Counted from the first letter of the stretch, positions 19,324 through 28,604 are shown. The stretch: DNA of 64,000 nt from Bacteroides intestinalis (GCF_003464595.1 NZ_QRZF01000006.1:327938-391937), one strand, 5' to 3'. The notes: generated by a model from the sequence alone, not told the origin. Made by a program: numbers and translations.

Positions 19324-19681
19324 TATCATTATCAAAAAACAATCCGGCAATAAAATTCACCATCGGGTTGACGATGAGTTTTTTGCGGAAAGTAATTACT
19401 AATAAAACCAGCAGAAGATGGAAACAGGCGATGATGCTGAAGCTTACCATGAGTCCGCCTACGAGCGGATCTAAAATATAAGCCAGCGCAAACGACAAAT
19501 AAAACAGTGCCACCATGCCTAAAATAATGACCACTGATAATAATATCAGGGCAGAAAGCAGGATTGAGAGTTTCTCAGTTATTTCCAGTTTAGTATATTC
19601 TTTTTGTAGGTTCAGATATTTCTTAAACTCAATGAATAGCTGCTGGAGGTTGTCAATACTTCTATCGTCTGCAAACATCAT
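19313..19681 (-). CDS. Holin-like/YqjE-type inner-membrane protein
   Basis: Protein of 122 residues with an amphipathic N-terminal helix (IDNLQQLFIEFKKYLNLQ), then two transmembrane hairpin segments (SALILLSVVIILGMVALFY and GLMVSFSIIACFHLLLVLL), matching the layout of the Phage_holin_3_6/YqjE superfamily. These chromosomal proteins are generally found next to YtxH or ElaB-like envelope stress proteins. This is the second gene of a three-gene operon, 29 bp after ytxH. A phage lysis role is not implied. Confidence 0.75.
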   Translation of the reverse strand: MMFADDRSIDNLQQLFIEFKKYLNLQKEYTKLEITEKLSILLSALILLSVVIILGMVALFYLSFALAYILDPLVGGLMVSFSIIACFHLLLVLLVITFRKKLIVNPMVNFIAGLFFDNDNEK

Positions 19682-19710
19682 AGTGGCTCTGTTTTTTTGT
19701 AGATTTTGTT

Positions 19711-19920
19711 TTATTCGGCTGCTTCGCCTTTAATTTCTGCTGCAATCTCGTCTACCAGATTTTCCATTTCGCTACGGTTCAGGCGAATTCCCTTTTTACG
19801 GAGGATTTCTGCAATTTTGTGACGAGTGTCTTCTCCTTTTTCGGGAGCAAATAAAATACCGACGGCTGCGCCTACTGCTGCACCGCCCAGAAAAGCTACA
19901 AGTACATTTAATCCTTTCAT
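19711..19920 (-). CDS. YtxH domain-containing small membrane protein
   Basis: Protein of 69 residues with one Gly/Ala-rich transmembrane helix (VLVAFLGGAAVGAAVGILFAP) running into the YtxH hallmark APEKGEDTRHKI and an acidic C-terminal helix. YtxH proteins are associated with general or envelope stress in Gram-positives; the role in Bacteroides is unclear. The start is backed by an unusually good Shine-Dalgarno for Bacteroides, GAAAGGAGAAC, placed 3-10 bp before the ATG. A -7 box lies at 19964-19957. Confidence 0.85.
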   Translation of the reverse strand: MKGLNVLVAFLGGAAVGAAVGILFAPEKGEDTRHKIAEILRKKGIRLNRSEMENLVDEIAAEIKGEAAE

Positions 19921-19956
19921 AATGTTCTCCTTTCTATTTTAAAGAGGTTAATACTA

Positions 19957-19964
19957 CAAAACTA
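19957..19964 (-). promoter_or_regulatory. Probable -7 box of the ytxH operon
   Basis: On the minus strand TAGTTTTG (19964-19957) fits TAnnTTTG, 37 bp before the ytxH ATG. No clear -33 TTTG at 19-21 bp. Confidence 0.5.
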
Positions 19965-20081
19965 ACATTTTTCTTTGAATAGTTGTTCACGTAACTTCTT
20001 TTTTTTGAATATATTTTTTTCATTTATTTTTTCTTATCCGGTTTCGAAAGAGACCAACTCCGTGTCAACTCCCTACCAAGA

Positions 20082-20132
20082 CCGTATCAAGTCCGTACTA
20101 TAGACTACGGAGATGGTACGGACTTGACACGG
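20082..20132. repeat. Large inverted repeat in the ytxH/lipocalin divergent gap
   Basis: Arms of 17 bp with one mismatch: 20082-20098 and 20116-20132 (CCGTATCAAGTCCGTAC against GTACGGACTTGACACGG). The word CCGTGTCAA recurs just outside (20060-20068), and both outer flanks hold loosely matching AGACCA/TGGTTT words, so the dyad may extend further. It lies between the two divergent promoters in a 329-bp gene-free gap. Possible operator or transcript hairpin. Confidence 0.65.
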
Positions 20133-20216
20133 TTCGGACTGGTTTCTATCGTAGGAAAAAAAGTGCGATTAGTTTAATTTAACTATAAGAGTAACGTTCA
20201 GATTGATTGTTCCGCG

Positions 20217-20224
20217 TACATTTG
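20217..20224 (+). promoter_or_regulatory. Probable -7 box of the lipocalin-like gene
   Basis: TACATTTG fits TAnnTTTG and lies 25 bp upstream of ATG 20250, giving a short leader of about 19 nt. Confidence 0.5.
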
Positions 20225-20249
20225 TCCTATTATTCGGAATATTAGCTAC

Positions 20250-20660
20250 ATGAAGATACGAAAGAGAAAGATATTTCTGATTATCGGGTTGGTAATGCTT
20301 GTACTGGCAGCTTGTAGTAATGTTGACGGCGATTTAGATAATAAGTGGCAGTTAAGGCAGTATCAATATGCCGATGGTTCCATAGAACGGCAAGATAGCA
20401 TCTTCTATAATTTTCAGAAAGGCAGTTTTTCTGCCATTTGTTTATTGAGAAATGGTAGTTATCAAACGTTTTTTGGGAATTATTCTTTGAAAGGAGATAA
20501 AATTTCTATTATTTTGCTGCCTGAAAGTGTAGAGTACGAAAGTTATGCATTCTATATGGGGTGGGAAAATGGAGAACGGACCTTCACAATAGAGGAACTC
20601 AGTTCCTCATCCCTCCGTTTGGAGCATGAAGGAGTACGATCTATATTCCGTAAATATTGA
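20250..20660 (+). CDS. Lipocalin-like small lipoprotein
   Basis: Exported lipoprotein of 136 residues; lipobox VLAAC (Cys22). The remainder reads like a single small beta-barrel (LDNKWQLRQYQYADG opening, alternating strands, FTIEELSSSSLRLEH near the end), the pattern of Bacteroides lipocalin-like domains that begin with a W-x-L motif. Ligand unknown. It precedes the SPOR-domain gene by 49 bp and may be co-transcribed with it. Confidence 0.75.
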   Translation: MKIRKRKIFLIIGLVMLVLAACSNVDGDLDNKWQLRQYQYADGSIERQDSIFYNFQKGSFSAICLLRNGSYQTFFGNYSLKGDKISIILLPESVEYESYAFYMGWENGERTFTIEELSSSSLRLEHEGVRSIFRKY

Positions 20661-20709
20661 ATATAGTTAAGATATTGATATAGAATTTATTAACAAAAAT
20701 GATATGATT

Positions 20710-21216
20710 ATGAAAAAATTAGCAATTTTAGGAATGGGATTGTGTATTGCATTGGCATTCTCTTCTTGCAAATCGAGTGAAAGCGCTTATAAAAAAGCAT
20801 ATGAAAAGGCAAAACAACAGGAACTGGCAGAACCTCAGACTACTGAACCAGTGGAAGTAGCTCCGACAGTTACTGCTCCGGTAGAAGCAAGAGTAGTGGA
20901 AAGCACTCCGGTTGCAACTGCAGGTGTACGTCAGGAAAAAGTAGAAGTAGTATCCGGTGTAGGTGGTTTGAAAGATTACAGTGTGGTTTGTGGCAGTTTT
21001 GGTGTGAAAGCTAATGCTGAAAACCTGAAAAACTTCTTGGATAAGGAAGGTTACAATGCTGTTGTTGCTTTTAATTCAGATGCAGCTATGTATCGTGTAA
21101 TTGTTAGTACTTTTAATGATAGAGCTTCTGCTGCCGATGCACGTGACGCTTTCAAGGCTAAATACTCAAACCGGAAGGATTTCCAAAGTTCTTGGTTATT
21201 GTATCGCCTTAAATAA
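20710..21216 (+). CDS. SPOR-domain lipoprotein
   Basis: Protein of 168 residues. I start at ATG 20710 (MKKLAILGMG); an in-frame ATG lies two codons upstream. The lipobox is LAFSSC, then a Lys/Ala/Glu helix, a Pro/Val/Thr-rich linker, and a C-terminal SPOR domain (about 95-168) with YSVVCGSFGVKANAENL and MYRVIVSTFNDRASAADARD. SPOR domains bind denuded septal peptidoglycan glycan strands, so the protein probably acts in the periplasm at the division site, anchored to the outer membrane. Followed by a terminator at 21270. Confidence 0.9.
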   Translation: MKKLAILGMGLCIALAFSSCKSSESAYKKAYEKAKQQELAEPQTTEPVEVAPTVTAPVEARVVESTPVATAGVRQEKVEVVSGVGGLKDYSVVCGSFGVKANAENLKNFLDKEGYNAVVAFNSDAAMYRVIVSTFNDRASAADARDAFKAKYSNRKDFQSSWLLYRLK

Positions 21217-21269
21217 TTTGAATTCTTTTTGGTAATTAATAGAAAGGGAAACTCCTCTTTCAAAAACAG

Positions 21270-21298
21270 GGCAGTAGCTGTGAAGTTACTGCCTTTTT
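21270..21298 (+). terminator. Terminator of the SPOR gene
   Basis: GGCAGTAGCT pairs with AGTTACTGCC (one mismatch), followed by TTTTTG, 54 bp after the SPOR stop codon. Confidence 0.75.
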
Positions 21299-21323
21299 GT
21301 TTCCGATTTATGAAGTGAAATAG

Positions 21324-21368
21324 AGAAGTCTCGACCTGATGAAAGATTCAATCAGGGTCGAGACTTCT
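21324..21368. terminator. Terminator at the end of the PL8 operon
   Basis: Arms AGAAGTCTCGACC-TGAT (21324-21340) and ATCAGGGTCGAGACTTCT (21351-21368) pair with one bulge. Sequence on both sides is suited to either strand (T-run on the right). It lies 40 bp beyond the PL8 stop codon, which is read on the minus strand. Confidence 0.7.
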
Positions 21369-21407
21369 TTTTGAGGGATTGTGTCAGTTAACTTTTATAA
21401 GGTCTGA

Positions 21408-23570
21408 TTATTTAAGCCGGATATCGAAAGCCTGGGTTCTTCCGGCATATATATCGCTATTGCCGAAGTCGCAATTGATAGTTCCTGATCGTTTGGGAGT
21501 ATCTATTTTTACGGTTATGTTGGACTGTGTCTGCGCAGGATCAGCAATATGGAGTTTTATTTTATCTTTATCAATCTTTTTGATGATTAGAGCACAGCCT
21601 TTGTCTACCTTTACTGTCATGTCTTTGTGGGTAAACTCTCCTGCATTATAAAAAATCATCTGCCAAACGTCTGTTTTCTTATTTCTGGCTGCCTGCACAT
21701 TCTCTGTATTAGCCAGAATCTCAATATTATTTTTTTGCAGGTAACTCTTCATGTTTTCAGCTGTCCGGATACCAGGTGCAACGATATAAGCATAAGTGGC
21801 CTGTTCTGGTGTAATACCATGATTAACTCCAAGTGTGAATATCTTTTTTCGGATGATATCTTTGGAAGTGGTATGGTTGATATCGTACCAGTTCCCTTCT
21901 TGTTGTTGATTGGATACAAAGACTTGTTGCCCCTTTGGCAATATGTATCCTATCTTGTTGTGTAGAATCCATTCGGGAGAGGTGTACTCGGAAGTACCAT
22001 CTTGGATATCAGAGAGCTTTCCTTTCTGACAGATAATGGGATTCTCTGTAGAAGACAGGCATTGATTGATAGTTGTAAATACGGAATGTGGTGATGTGGA
22101 ATGTATCCCCGCACCCAGGCATACGACTTCATTGTCGAAAAAGAACCATGCTTTGTGTGCACTTGTATTGATTTCAGCATAGGAATCTGTGTATGAATAA
22201 ACAGATGCTCCGTATAAACTGTCGGATACACCTCCGGCAAAAGTCGAAGTTCCCGGAGTTTGCCAGTCACTGGCTGCCATGGGAATTTCATCAAGTTGCG
22301 GGGCCGTTGTACCGGGAATGCGTGCCCAGTTCCAGACAGGAAAGATTTCGGCATATTCATCTCCGTCGACTACAATGTTCGTACATCCGTCGGACATAAA
22401 GTAAGTCTTCAGATTTTCTCCGTTTCCATATTCGCAACGTGCAGTACGGGTAGATGCCATGCGAACGTCGAAAGCGTATGTGGGACGTATATGGAGAGTA
22501 TAATCTCCTCTGAAGTAGTGAGTATGTTTAGACGTGAGTGCATGGTTGGCCGGTTGCTTTCCATCCAGACGGGCGATAATATCCTTAAATTCATTGGCAT
22601 GATCCGGATCTAATTCAATCATACGTTTGGCGAATAAAGCTGTATGTATCTTCTTTGTGACGCCGGGACGGCTTACACCTCTCCCTAGTACATCAAATAG
22701 CATATATTGCCCCCGTATGGTAGCATAATAGGTCTCGCGCATGAATTTGCTGAGCAATGCTAACTTGTCTTGAGGAATTGCATACTGGGTACCTTTGGTA
22801 TACATAGCTATTTGGGTAACCCCTTTCAGGATTTCATCTCCATATCCGCCAATATAAAGTTGTCTGCCATGTTGAAAATAGCTGTTGTCGTGTTGAAATC
22901 CTTCTTTTGTAGTATATACGATGGGATTGTAAACATTCTCGAGTGCCACTTTCAGGTCTGTTTCATTTTTGGAAAGACATGCGCGATATATCCAGTGCAA
23001 GGCAATGTCCGTACGATTGGCGCCAGTCCACTTGGCAGGATCGCCTCCGTCAGTTTTGATTCTTTCCAATATTTTGTTTTCCAACTCCGTATTCAGGTGT
23101 TTTTCACCTATACGCATTTGTATGAGTAATACTCCCAAACGTTGAGGTTCTGCTATTTGGTTATACCACCAGTTATGACACCAGGGATTACGTTCATGCC
23201 AGTATTCCAAGCCTTTCTCTATTTTAGTGAAGAGGCTTTCATCCTTGTAATATTTATTTTTAGGATTTGTATAAGCAAAGGCAAAATCGTACAGGCGGTC
23301 GACGTGTTCCAGAGGAGGCCACTTTGTACGCTGAATACTGCCATAATCTACATCTGTGAATGAGCCGTCAGTCTCGTTGTATTTCTTTAAGGCTTCATCA
23401 ATAGAGGGATTTTTTGCAAAGTCAAGCCTGATTTTCTGCATCAGTACTTCAAATTCATCCTCGTTGTCCGGAAGATTGCTATTTGTGGCTACGCTTGCTT
23501 TTACCGATATAATACTGCTTATAAAAAGCAAAATTATAAGGTGGATTTTATTTTTCATATTGTTTTTCAA
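21408..23570 (-). CDS. Polysaccharide lyase family 8
   Basis: Exported lyase of 720 residues (signal ending SVKAS), the usual size of PL8 enzymes (chondroitin AC, hyaluronate, xanthan lyases), which cleave at uronic acid by beta-elimination. The catalytic set is visible: Asn185 (TGANRTD), His234 and Tyr243 (YFQHGRQL then GGYG, same His+9=Tyr spacing as chondroitinase AC) and the Arg-rich loop GRGVSRPG. An alpha/alpha toroid is followed by beta-sandwich domains. ATG 23558 (MKNKIHL) is an alternative start. Last gene of the GH95-GH29-GH105-PL8 operon. With no sulfatase nearby, a non-sulfated or fucosylated uronic-acid polymer is more likely than a sulfated glycosaminoglycan. Substrate unproven. 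Confidence 0.9.
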   Translation of the reverse strand: MKNNMKNKIHLIILLFISSIISVKASVATNSNLPDNEDEFEVLMQKIRLDFAKNPSIDEALKKYNETDGSFTDVDYGSIQRTKWPPLEHVDRLYDFAFAYTNPKNKYYKDESLFTKIEKGLEYWHERNPWCHNWWYNQIAEPQRLGVLLIQMRIGEKHLNTELENKILERIKTDGGDPAKWTGANRTDIALHWIYRACLSKNETDLKVALENVYNPIVYTTKEGFQHDNSYFQHGRQLYIGGYGDEILKGVTQIAMYTKGTQYAIPQDKLALLSKFMRETYYATIRGQYMLFDVLGRGVSRPGVTKKIHTALFAKRMIELDPDHANEFKDIIARLDGKQPANHALTSKHTHYFRGDYTLHIRPTYAFDVRMASTRTARCEYGNGENLKTYFMSDGCTNIVVDGDEYAEIFPVWNWARIPGTTAPQLDEIPMAASDWQTPGTSTFAGGVSDSLYGASVYSYTDSYAEINTSAHKAWFFFDNEVVCLGAGIHSTSPHSVFTTINQCLSSTENPIICQKGKLSDIQDGTSEYTSPEWILHNKIGYILPKGQQVFVSNQQQEGNWYDINHTTSKDIIRKKIFTLGVNHGITPEQATYAYIVAPGIRTAENMKSYLQKNNIEILANTENVQAARNKKTDVWQMIFYNAGEFTHKDMTVKVDKGCALIIKKIDKDKIKLHIADPAQTQSNITVKIDTPKRSGTINCDFGNSDIYAGRTQAFDIRLK

Positions 23571-23603
23571 GTTACTATTTTTATGTTATGATCATTCTTT
23601 ATT

Positions 23604-24713
23604 TTACTTGGCCATTTTGTAGATTTGGTTGCCTGCTAACAGGAATGCGCCTACACCATACACCTCGGTCATTTCGCGGGTCACTTTCTTTGGATCGGCG
23701 CCGATGGGCTGTACATAGCCCAGCTTTCCATCCTTTTCTACAGCTTTTACCAAGGCTTTCCATCCTTTTTCTATGGCAGGCATAAAGGTTGCTTTATCTA
23801 ATAATCCTTCATTTACACCATAAGCTAAGGCATATACGATGAAGCCGGTGGCACTTGTTTCGGGTGAAGGATATGAGTCCGGATCCAGTAAACTGGCGTG
23901 CCAATATCCGTCTTTTCCTTGTAATTGAATGATACGATTGGACAAGGTAATGAATAAATCCTGGTAGAACTGGCGGTGCATATTATTTCGGGGCAAAGTC
24001 TGCAAGATTTCGCAAAGACCTCCCAGTACCCAACCGTTTCCACGACCCCAGAATACTTTTGTGCCGTTAGCTTCTTTTTGGTTGAAATAACGGTGGTCTC
24101 TGTAGAATAATTTTTCTTCTTTATCAAACAAATAGTCGTAGGTAGCTTTATATTCCCGGTTCATGAATTCAATGTACTTCCAATCATCGGTCAGCATATA
24201 CATTTTAGCATAGACAGGAGGTGCCATGAATAAAGCATCGCACCATGACCAACGTTCCAGGCTTGCCATATTCCTGTAATCCAGTTCCAGTGTACTGGCT
24301 GACGGATGATTGATCACAAATTCTGTACGTGCCAGTGTAGGAAGCCACATATTCCGGTCGTGATATTTCTGGTACATATCCAGGAATACCTGTCCCACAG
24401 CTATATGATCTGCATGATACATGTATTTTCCTACCTGCCAGGCGTTACGGCGGCCTATTTTCATCAACCATTCATAGTAAGAACTGTCTTTGTCTTCTTT
24501 TTCGGTTAACTCGGCCCAATCTATCATGCCCATGTACAATGCGGCATATGTCCAGTTCAGATCATCATGTTCATTCCCCTTTGCCGGATTGGCTATTTGC
24601 CAATCAGCAACACTTTTCATGATAGATTTTATATCAGTTTTGTTGAAACTGTTTTGTCCATATGAGTAAATCGCTACTATGGACAAAATGGAATAAATAA
24701 TTAAACGCTTCAT
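23604..24713 (-). CDS. GH105 unsaturated uronyl hydrolase
   Basis: Exported (alpha/alpha)6-barrel enzyme that removes the 4,5-unsaturated uronic acid left by lyases, by hydration of the double bond. Family features: FWGRGNGWVLGG, LARTEFV, and the likely catalytic Asp159 in WSWCDALFMAPP. I start at ATG 24713 (MKRLIIYS), 10 bp after the GH29 stop and preceded by an A/G-rich AAAAAAAGAAAT. An in-frame ATG at 24740 would sit inside the GH29 gene. Signal peptide ends YSYGQ. 369 residues. Works with the PL8 lyase of the same operon and perhaps the GH88 at 50860. Confidence 0.9.
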   Translation of the reverse strand: MKRLIIYSILSIVAIYSYGQNSFNKTDIKSIMKSVADWQIANPAKGNEHDDLNWTYAALYMGMIDWAELTEKEDKDSSYYEWLMKIGRRNAWQVGKYMYHADHIAVGQVFLDMYQKYHDRNMWLPTLARTEFVINHPSASTLELDYRNMASLERWSWCDALFMAPPVYAKMYMLTDDWKYIEFMNREYKATYDYLFDKEEKLFYRDHRYFNQKEANGTKVFWGRGNGWVLGGLCEILQTLPRNNMHRQFYQDLFITLSNRIIQLQGKDGYWHASLLDPDSYPSPETSATGFIVYALAYGVNEGLLDKATFMPAIEKGWKALVKAVEKDGKLGYVQPIGADPKKVTREMTEVYGVGAFLLAGNQIYKMAK

Positions 24714-24723
24714 ATTTCTTTTT

Positions 24724-26157
24724 TTAAGTAAGTGCTTCATGGTATTTATTAGTAGATGTTTTAGAGGATTTTATTTCCAGTTTTATGACGAAAGGTTCTT
24801 GGAAATCCTGTTTAGGTACTCCCACGTTATATTCATTGCGGGCAGTCTCTGTAACTTTCATTTTCTCTCCATTCAGCAATACGGCATTGATAATTTGGGT
24901 TTCTTTCGGAACTTTTACTGTGAGTTGCTTGGAATAAGGACGATTGAATACTATCATATAAACGCTATTCTTTTTACGTGTATAATATCCCCAGTCCTGT
25001 TTTTCCCAACCTGCATAATCACAGGCATATATGCATTCCCCATTTTTCTGCATCCATTTGCCTATGGCTTTTGCAATCTCTTTTTCCTCGGTACGAAAAT
25101 CTCCGTCAGCTTGTGGACCGAAATTTACTACCATATTTCCACCCATAGATACAGCATGGACGATTCTTTCCAACACTTCGACCGGATTCTTTACATAGCT
25201 CAAAGACCAGTCCTTGTGATAACCCCATTGGTTTTCAGGAAGGGTCATACACGCTTCCCAGTCCCATTTGGTCACTTGCAGGTCCTTTACAGGATCGGGG
25301 AGGCGACGTTCATAAGCTGATTCGTAATCTCCCATAAGATGTCCGTTGCTGTCAAAGTGCCTTTTGCCGTAATCATCGGCACGTAGTCGGCTGTTGACTG
25401 TAACGCCAGGAATGAGTTCTTTCAACATACGTTCTGCATGTGCGGTCCACCAACCGTTCTTCTTGATACTTTCATCCCAGGTTCCGTCGAACCAGAAATC
25501 TTTGACAGTGGGATAGCGGGTGGCAAGTTCTTTAAGCTGGTTGTCGGTGAATGCCAGGAAGCGCTGAAAGGCGATCTCGTCTTCTTGGTTTTTGATACTG
25601 TAGCGCCAGTCCGGGTGACTCCAGTCCATAACGGAAAAGTAGAAATGTACATCGATACCCACTTCGTTGTAGGCTTTCACTAATTCTCCCAAAATATCCC
25701 TTTTGTATGGGGTATTAGCTACGGTGTATTCTGTAAACTTACTTGGCCACAGACAGAAACCTTCGTGGTGTTTAGTCGTAATTTTGACGTATTTCACTCC
25801 CATGTCTTTGGCCATTTTAGCCCACTTCTTTGCATCGAAATTCTGTGGATTCCATTGTTTCATAAGTTGTAGCCATTCTTCAGCAGGGACTTTTGCCCAT
25901 GACTTGAGCCATTCGGCAGCCCCGTTATATACCTGACCGTTCCATTCTCCTCCGGGAATGGCGTACAATCCCCAATGAATAAATGCTCCCAGCCGGTTTT
26001 CACGGAACTTTTGCATGGCTGCGTCATATCGCTTTCCTAAACGGTCTGCACCGTATTGTAGCTCTATCTCCTGTTCGGCAGGCAAGAGCTTTTGTGCCTG
26101 CATCGGGAATGAAAACAGAGACAGGATAGTAAAAGCAATTAAATGTAGTTTTTTCAT
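24724..26157 (-). CDS. GH29 alpha-L-fucosidase
   Basis: Exported retaining alpha-L-fucosidase, 477 residues, signal ending SFPMQAQ. Family signatures: RLGAFIHWGLYAIPGGEW, KYVKITTKHHEGFCLWPSK, and the nucleophile Asp224 in KDFWFDGTWDE; then MVVNFGPQADGDF. A C-terminal beta domain follows. Second gene of the operon, 29 bp after GH95. Together the two families usually split fucose linkages (GH95 for alpha-1,2; GH29 for others), pointing to a fucosylated substrate. Confidence 0.94.
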   Translation of the reverse strand: MKKLHLIAFTILSLFSFPMQAQKLLPAEQEIELQYGADRLGKRYDAAMQKFRENRLGAFIHWGLYAIPGGEWNGQVYNGAAEWLKSWAKVPAEEWLQLMKQWNPQNFDAKKWAKMAKDMGVKYVKITTKHHEGFCLWPSKFTEYTVANTPYKRDILGELVKAYNEVGIDVHFYFSVMDWSHPDWRYSIKNQEDEIAFQRFLAFTDNQLKELATRYPTVKDFWFDGTWDESIKKNGWWTAHAERMLKELIPGVTVNSRLRADDYGKRHFDSNGHLMGDYESAYERRLPDPVKDLQVTKWDWEACMTLPENQWGYHKDWSLSYVKNPVEVLERIVHAVSMGGNMVVNFGPQADGDFRTEEKEIAKAIGKWMQKNGECIYACDYAGWEKQDWGYYTRKKNSVYMIVFNRPYSKQLTVKVPKETQIINAVLLNGEKMKVTETARNEYNVGVPKQDFQEPFVIKLEIKSSKTSTNKYHEALT

Positions 26158-26186
26158 AATACTGTTAATGATAAATGATTGAAGTG

Positions 26187-28565
26187 TTAGAAAATGATTT
26201 CATATATTTCTCCTTTTCGGGTATTGAATTCAAAGATATCATTACCGGAAAGTTTGATTTTAATTGGTTTGTTATACTTGTCGGTCACTTGTGCACTTGC
26301 TGCTTTGCAGTATTTTATCCGGCAAAGCTCTCCTTTATTAGATATAATCCGGATACTCCGGATTGCACCGTTTTCCCATGTGGCTGAGACTTGGAAGTTC
26401 CCACGTGCCATTAGTCCGTTGAAGCTCCCTTTATCCCAATTATCCGGGATGGCGGGTAAGGGTTCAATATATCCCTCATGGCTTTGTAGTAGCATTTCCG
26501 CTACTCCGGCAGTAGCTCCGAAATTAGCATCTATTTGAAAAGGAGGATGAGAACCCCATAAGTTTTCTAAGGTTCCGTAAGTCAGAATGTCTTGATATAG
26601 TTTATAGGCACGGTTGCCGTTTTTTGCTCGTGCCCATAGGTTTTGCCTGTGAGCCATGGCCCATCCTGTTGATTTGTCACCTCGCTCTTTCAGAGTTACT
26701 TTGGCTGCTTCTAACCATTCCGGGGTGCCGGCATTAATAATGGTTCCAGGGTACATAGCGCATAGCTGGGATATATGCCGGTGCTGGTATTGTCCGATTT
26801 CTCCATATTTCTTTTCCTCGCGGAATTCTTTTATTTGGCCGGATTCACCAATCAATATAGCATCTAATTTTCCGATTTGTTCTTTTACAGTTTTCAGGAA
26901 CGGATCTTTAACTTTCAGAATCTCGGCAGCATGCAATAAGTCACGGTATGTCTCCAGAATCATACTTTGGTCGAATATGCATCCTTTAGATCGATAATAA
27001 ACCTGTTGGTGAACCTGTTCCGGTGAAAAAGACGGATCTACCAGTAACGTTCCGTCAGGTTGGGGTTTCAATGTTTTGGACAGGAATTTGGCCATGCCCA
27101 TAAGTGCCGGATAGACATGATCTTTCAGTAGTTGTTTATCACGGGTGAAATCATAGTAATCCCAGAATAGTTTGGTTGTGAAACCTCCTGTTCCCGGGCC
27201 AGAATGTCCTCCGGGACCTTCTATGGCAAATGCCGTAGCTCCGGTACCGATTGTCCAGCCATTTTCTTCGGCTATCGGGTTTAGTGCTTCCGGATTGTTT
27301 TGAGTGATATAATCAACTGCTTTTTGAGTTGCAGCTTTGCGGAATGCTTCATTATAGTCCGCATATGGGATAAAGAGTTCAGTCAGATTTGTATTGAATA
27401 CCGGCCAATAGTTCATTTGTACATTTACATTGTGCCAGTATCCTCCGGACCAGGGAGCAAACTCATATTGGTTCCAGGCACCTTGCAAGTTGGGGGGAAG
27501 AGAGCCTCGGCGTGAAGAAGCTATCAACAAATAGCGTCCATATTGGAAAAAGAGTTCTTCCAAGTATGCATCGCGTTTTCCGTTGCGGTACTGGTATAGT
27601 AACTTGTCAGTAGGGATAGAGGGGATATCTTCTGTCAATTGGAAATCAACTCTATTGAAGAGTTGTTGATAGTCAGCAATGTGTTCATTGCGCAGGACTT
27701 CATACCCCTTCTCTACAGCTCTCCCAATACATTCAGAAACTTGTTTATGCGGATGGGTGTTGCCTTTGAATTTTTCTGCATTTGGTAAAAGAAAGACACT
27801 GTCTTTCAGTTGGTAAGAAGTGGCAGCGGATATGTATAGTATTACGCTGTCGGCTTTGCTTATATCTATAGTGCTGTTGTTCTCACCCTTGTTTGAGCAG
27901 GAGAGTGTTCCCCCATAATTCACTACTTTTATTTGCCCTTCGTAAGGTAAATGGAAGTATTGGATTTCTCCTTTCAATGTTATGAGGTCTTTTTCGGCGT
28001 GTACTTGTCCGCTACGTCCGGTTTGTTCATCATTAAACGAATGCAGGTACGGCAAGACCGGGCGAAGTGTAAATGACACCTTACCCGGTTGACTGGCTTT
28101 TAATTTTACAGCAATTATATTGGCAGGATAGCTGGCAAAGTATTCTCTGGCATATTCTATTCCCTCATGTTTGTAGTTTACAGTGGAAATTGCATCATTT
28201 AAGCGTAGTGCGCGCTTGTAATCTTGTGCATAGTTATGATGAATATCCAGGTAGATTTCTGCGAAGTTAGTGAATCCTCCCATACCATAGGCACCCTTGT
28301 TACCCATCGTTTTCTCTGCTAATTGGATACGTTCTACATCAGTTCGTCCGAAGATGCAGACTCCCATAGCACCATTCCCAATGGGGAGTGACCATTTCTC
28401 CCAATCTTCATCATAAGGAAATCCTCTTGCTGCGATTTGGCTAAAGTTTCCCCCACGGTTGTATGCCGGGCGATTGTACCATAATGTGTATTCTTTATTT
28501 GACTCAGCACCTTGTATGCTTAACGTTGATAAAAACAATAGTATTGATAAGAAAATTCCTTTCAT
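26187..28565 (-). CDS. GH95 alpha-L-fucosidase (or alpha-L-galactosidase)
   Basis: Exported inverting glycosidase, 792 residues, signal ending LSIQGAES. Typical GH95 features: the N-terminal YNRPAYN and WEKWSLPIGNGAMG, the barrel motif WHNVNVQMNYWPVFNTNL, IEGPGGHSGPGTGGF, the DPSFSPEQ loop, and the C-terminal LWGSHPPFQIDANFGATAGVAEML. First gene of a tightly packed minus-strand operon, with a -7 box at 28604-28597. GH95 members act on alpha-1,2-L-fucosyl or L-galactosyl residues; which one applies here cannot be read from sequence. Confidence 0.94.
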   Translation of the reverse strand: MKGIFLSILLFLSTLSIQGAESNKEYTLWYNRPAYNRGGNFSQIAARGFPYDEDWEKWSLPIGNGAMGVCIFGRTDVERIQLAEKTMGNKGAYGMGGFTNFAEIYLDIHHNYAQDYKRALRLNDAISTVNYKHEGIEYAREYFASYPANIIAVKLKASQPGKVSFTLRPVLPYLHSFNDEQTGRSGQVHAEKDLITLKGEIQYFHLPYEGQIKVVNYGGTLSCSNKGENNSTIDISKADSVILYISAATSYQLKDSVFLLPNAEKFKGNTHPHKQVSECIGRAVEKGYEVLRNEHIADYQQLFNRVDFQLTEDIPSIPTDKLLYQYRNGKRDAYLEELFFQYGRYLLIASSRRGSLPPNLQGAWNQYEFAPWSGGYWHNVNVQMNYWPVFNTNLTELFIPYADYNEAFRKAATQKAVDYITQNNPEALNPIAEENGWTIGTGATAFAIEGPGGHSGPGTGGFTTKLFWDYYDFTRDKQLLKDHVYPALMGMAKFLSKTLKPQPDGTLLVDPSFSPEQVHQQVYYRSKGCIFDQSMILETYRDLLHAAEILKVKDPFLKTVKEQIGKLDAILIGESGQIKEFREEKKYGEIGQYQHRHISQLCAMYPGTIINAGTPEWLEAAKVTLKERGDKSTGWAMAHRQNLWARAKNGNRAYKLYQDILTYGTLENLWGSHPPFQIDANFGATAGVAEMLLQSHEGYIEPLPAIPDNWDKGSFNGLMARGNFQVSATWENGAIRSIRIISNKGELCRIKYCKAASAQVTDKYNKPIKIKLSGNDIFEFNTRKGEIYEIIF

Positions 28566-28596
28566 GGCTTTCTGTATTTTGATTTTAAGATTAGTG

Positions 28597-28604
28597 CAAA
28601 GGTA
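28597..28604 (-). promoter_or_regulatory. -7 box and possible activator repeats of the GH95 operon
   Basis: Minus-strand TACCTTTG (28604-28597) fits TAnnTTTG, 32 bp before the GH95 ATG. Upstream on the same strand TGTAATC begins at 28657 and TGTATC at 28636, 21 bp apart, the same period as the paired site of the arabinan regulator. This could be the site of the second hybrid regulator, but the match is short. Confidence 0.55.

Noticed and set aside
19313..19681. Phage holin and hence prophage remnant
   Set aside because: Neighbours are YtxH and a small protein in a normal chromosomal operon; no phage genes nearby.
21408..23570. Chondroitin sulfate PUL
   Set aside because: PL8 and GH88 would fit, but no sulfatase is seen and two fucosidases and a beta-galactosidase do not belong to that pathway.
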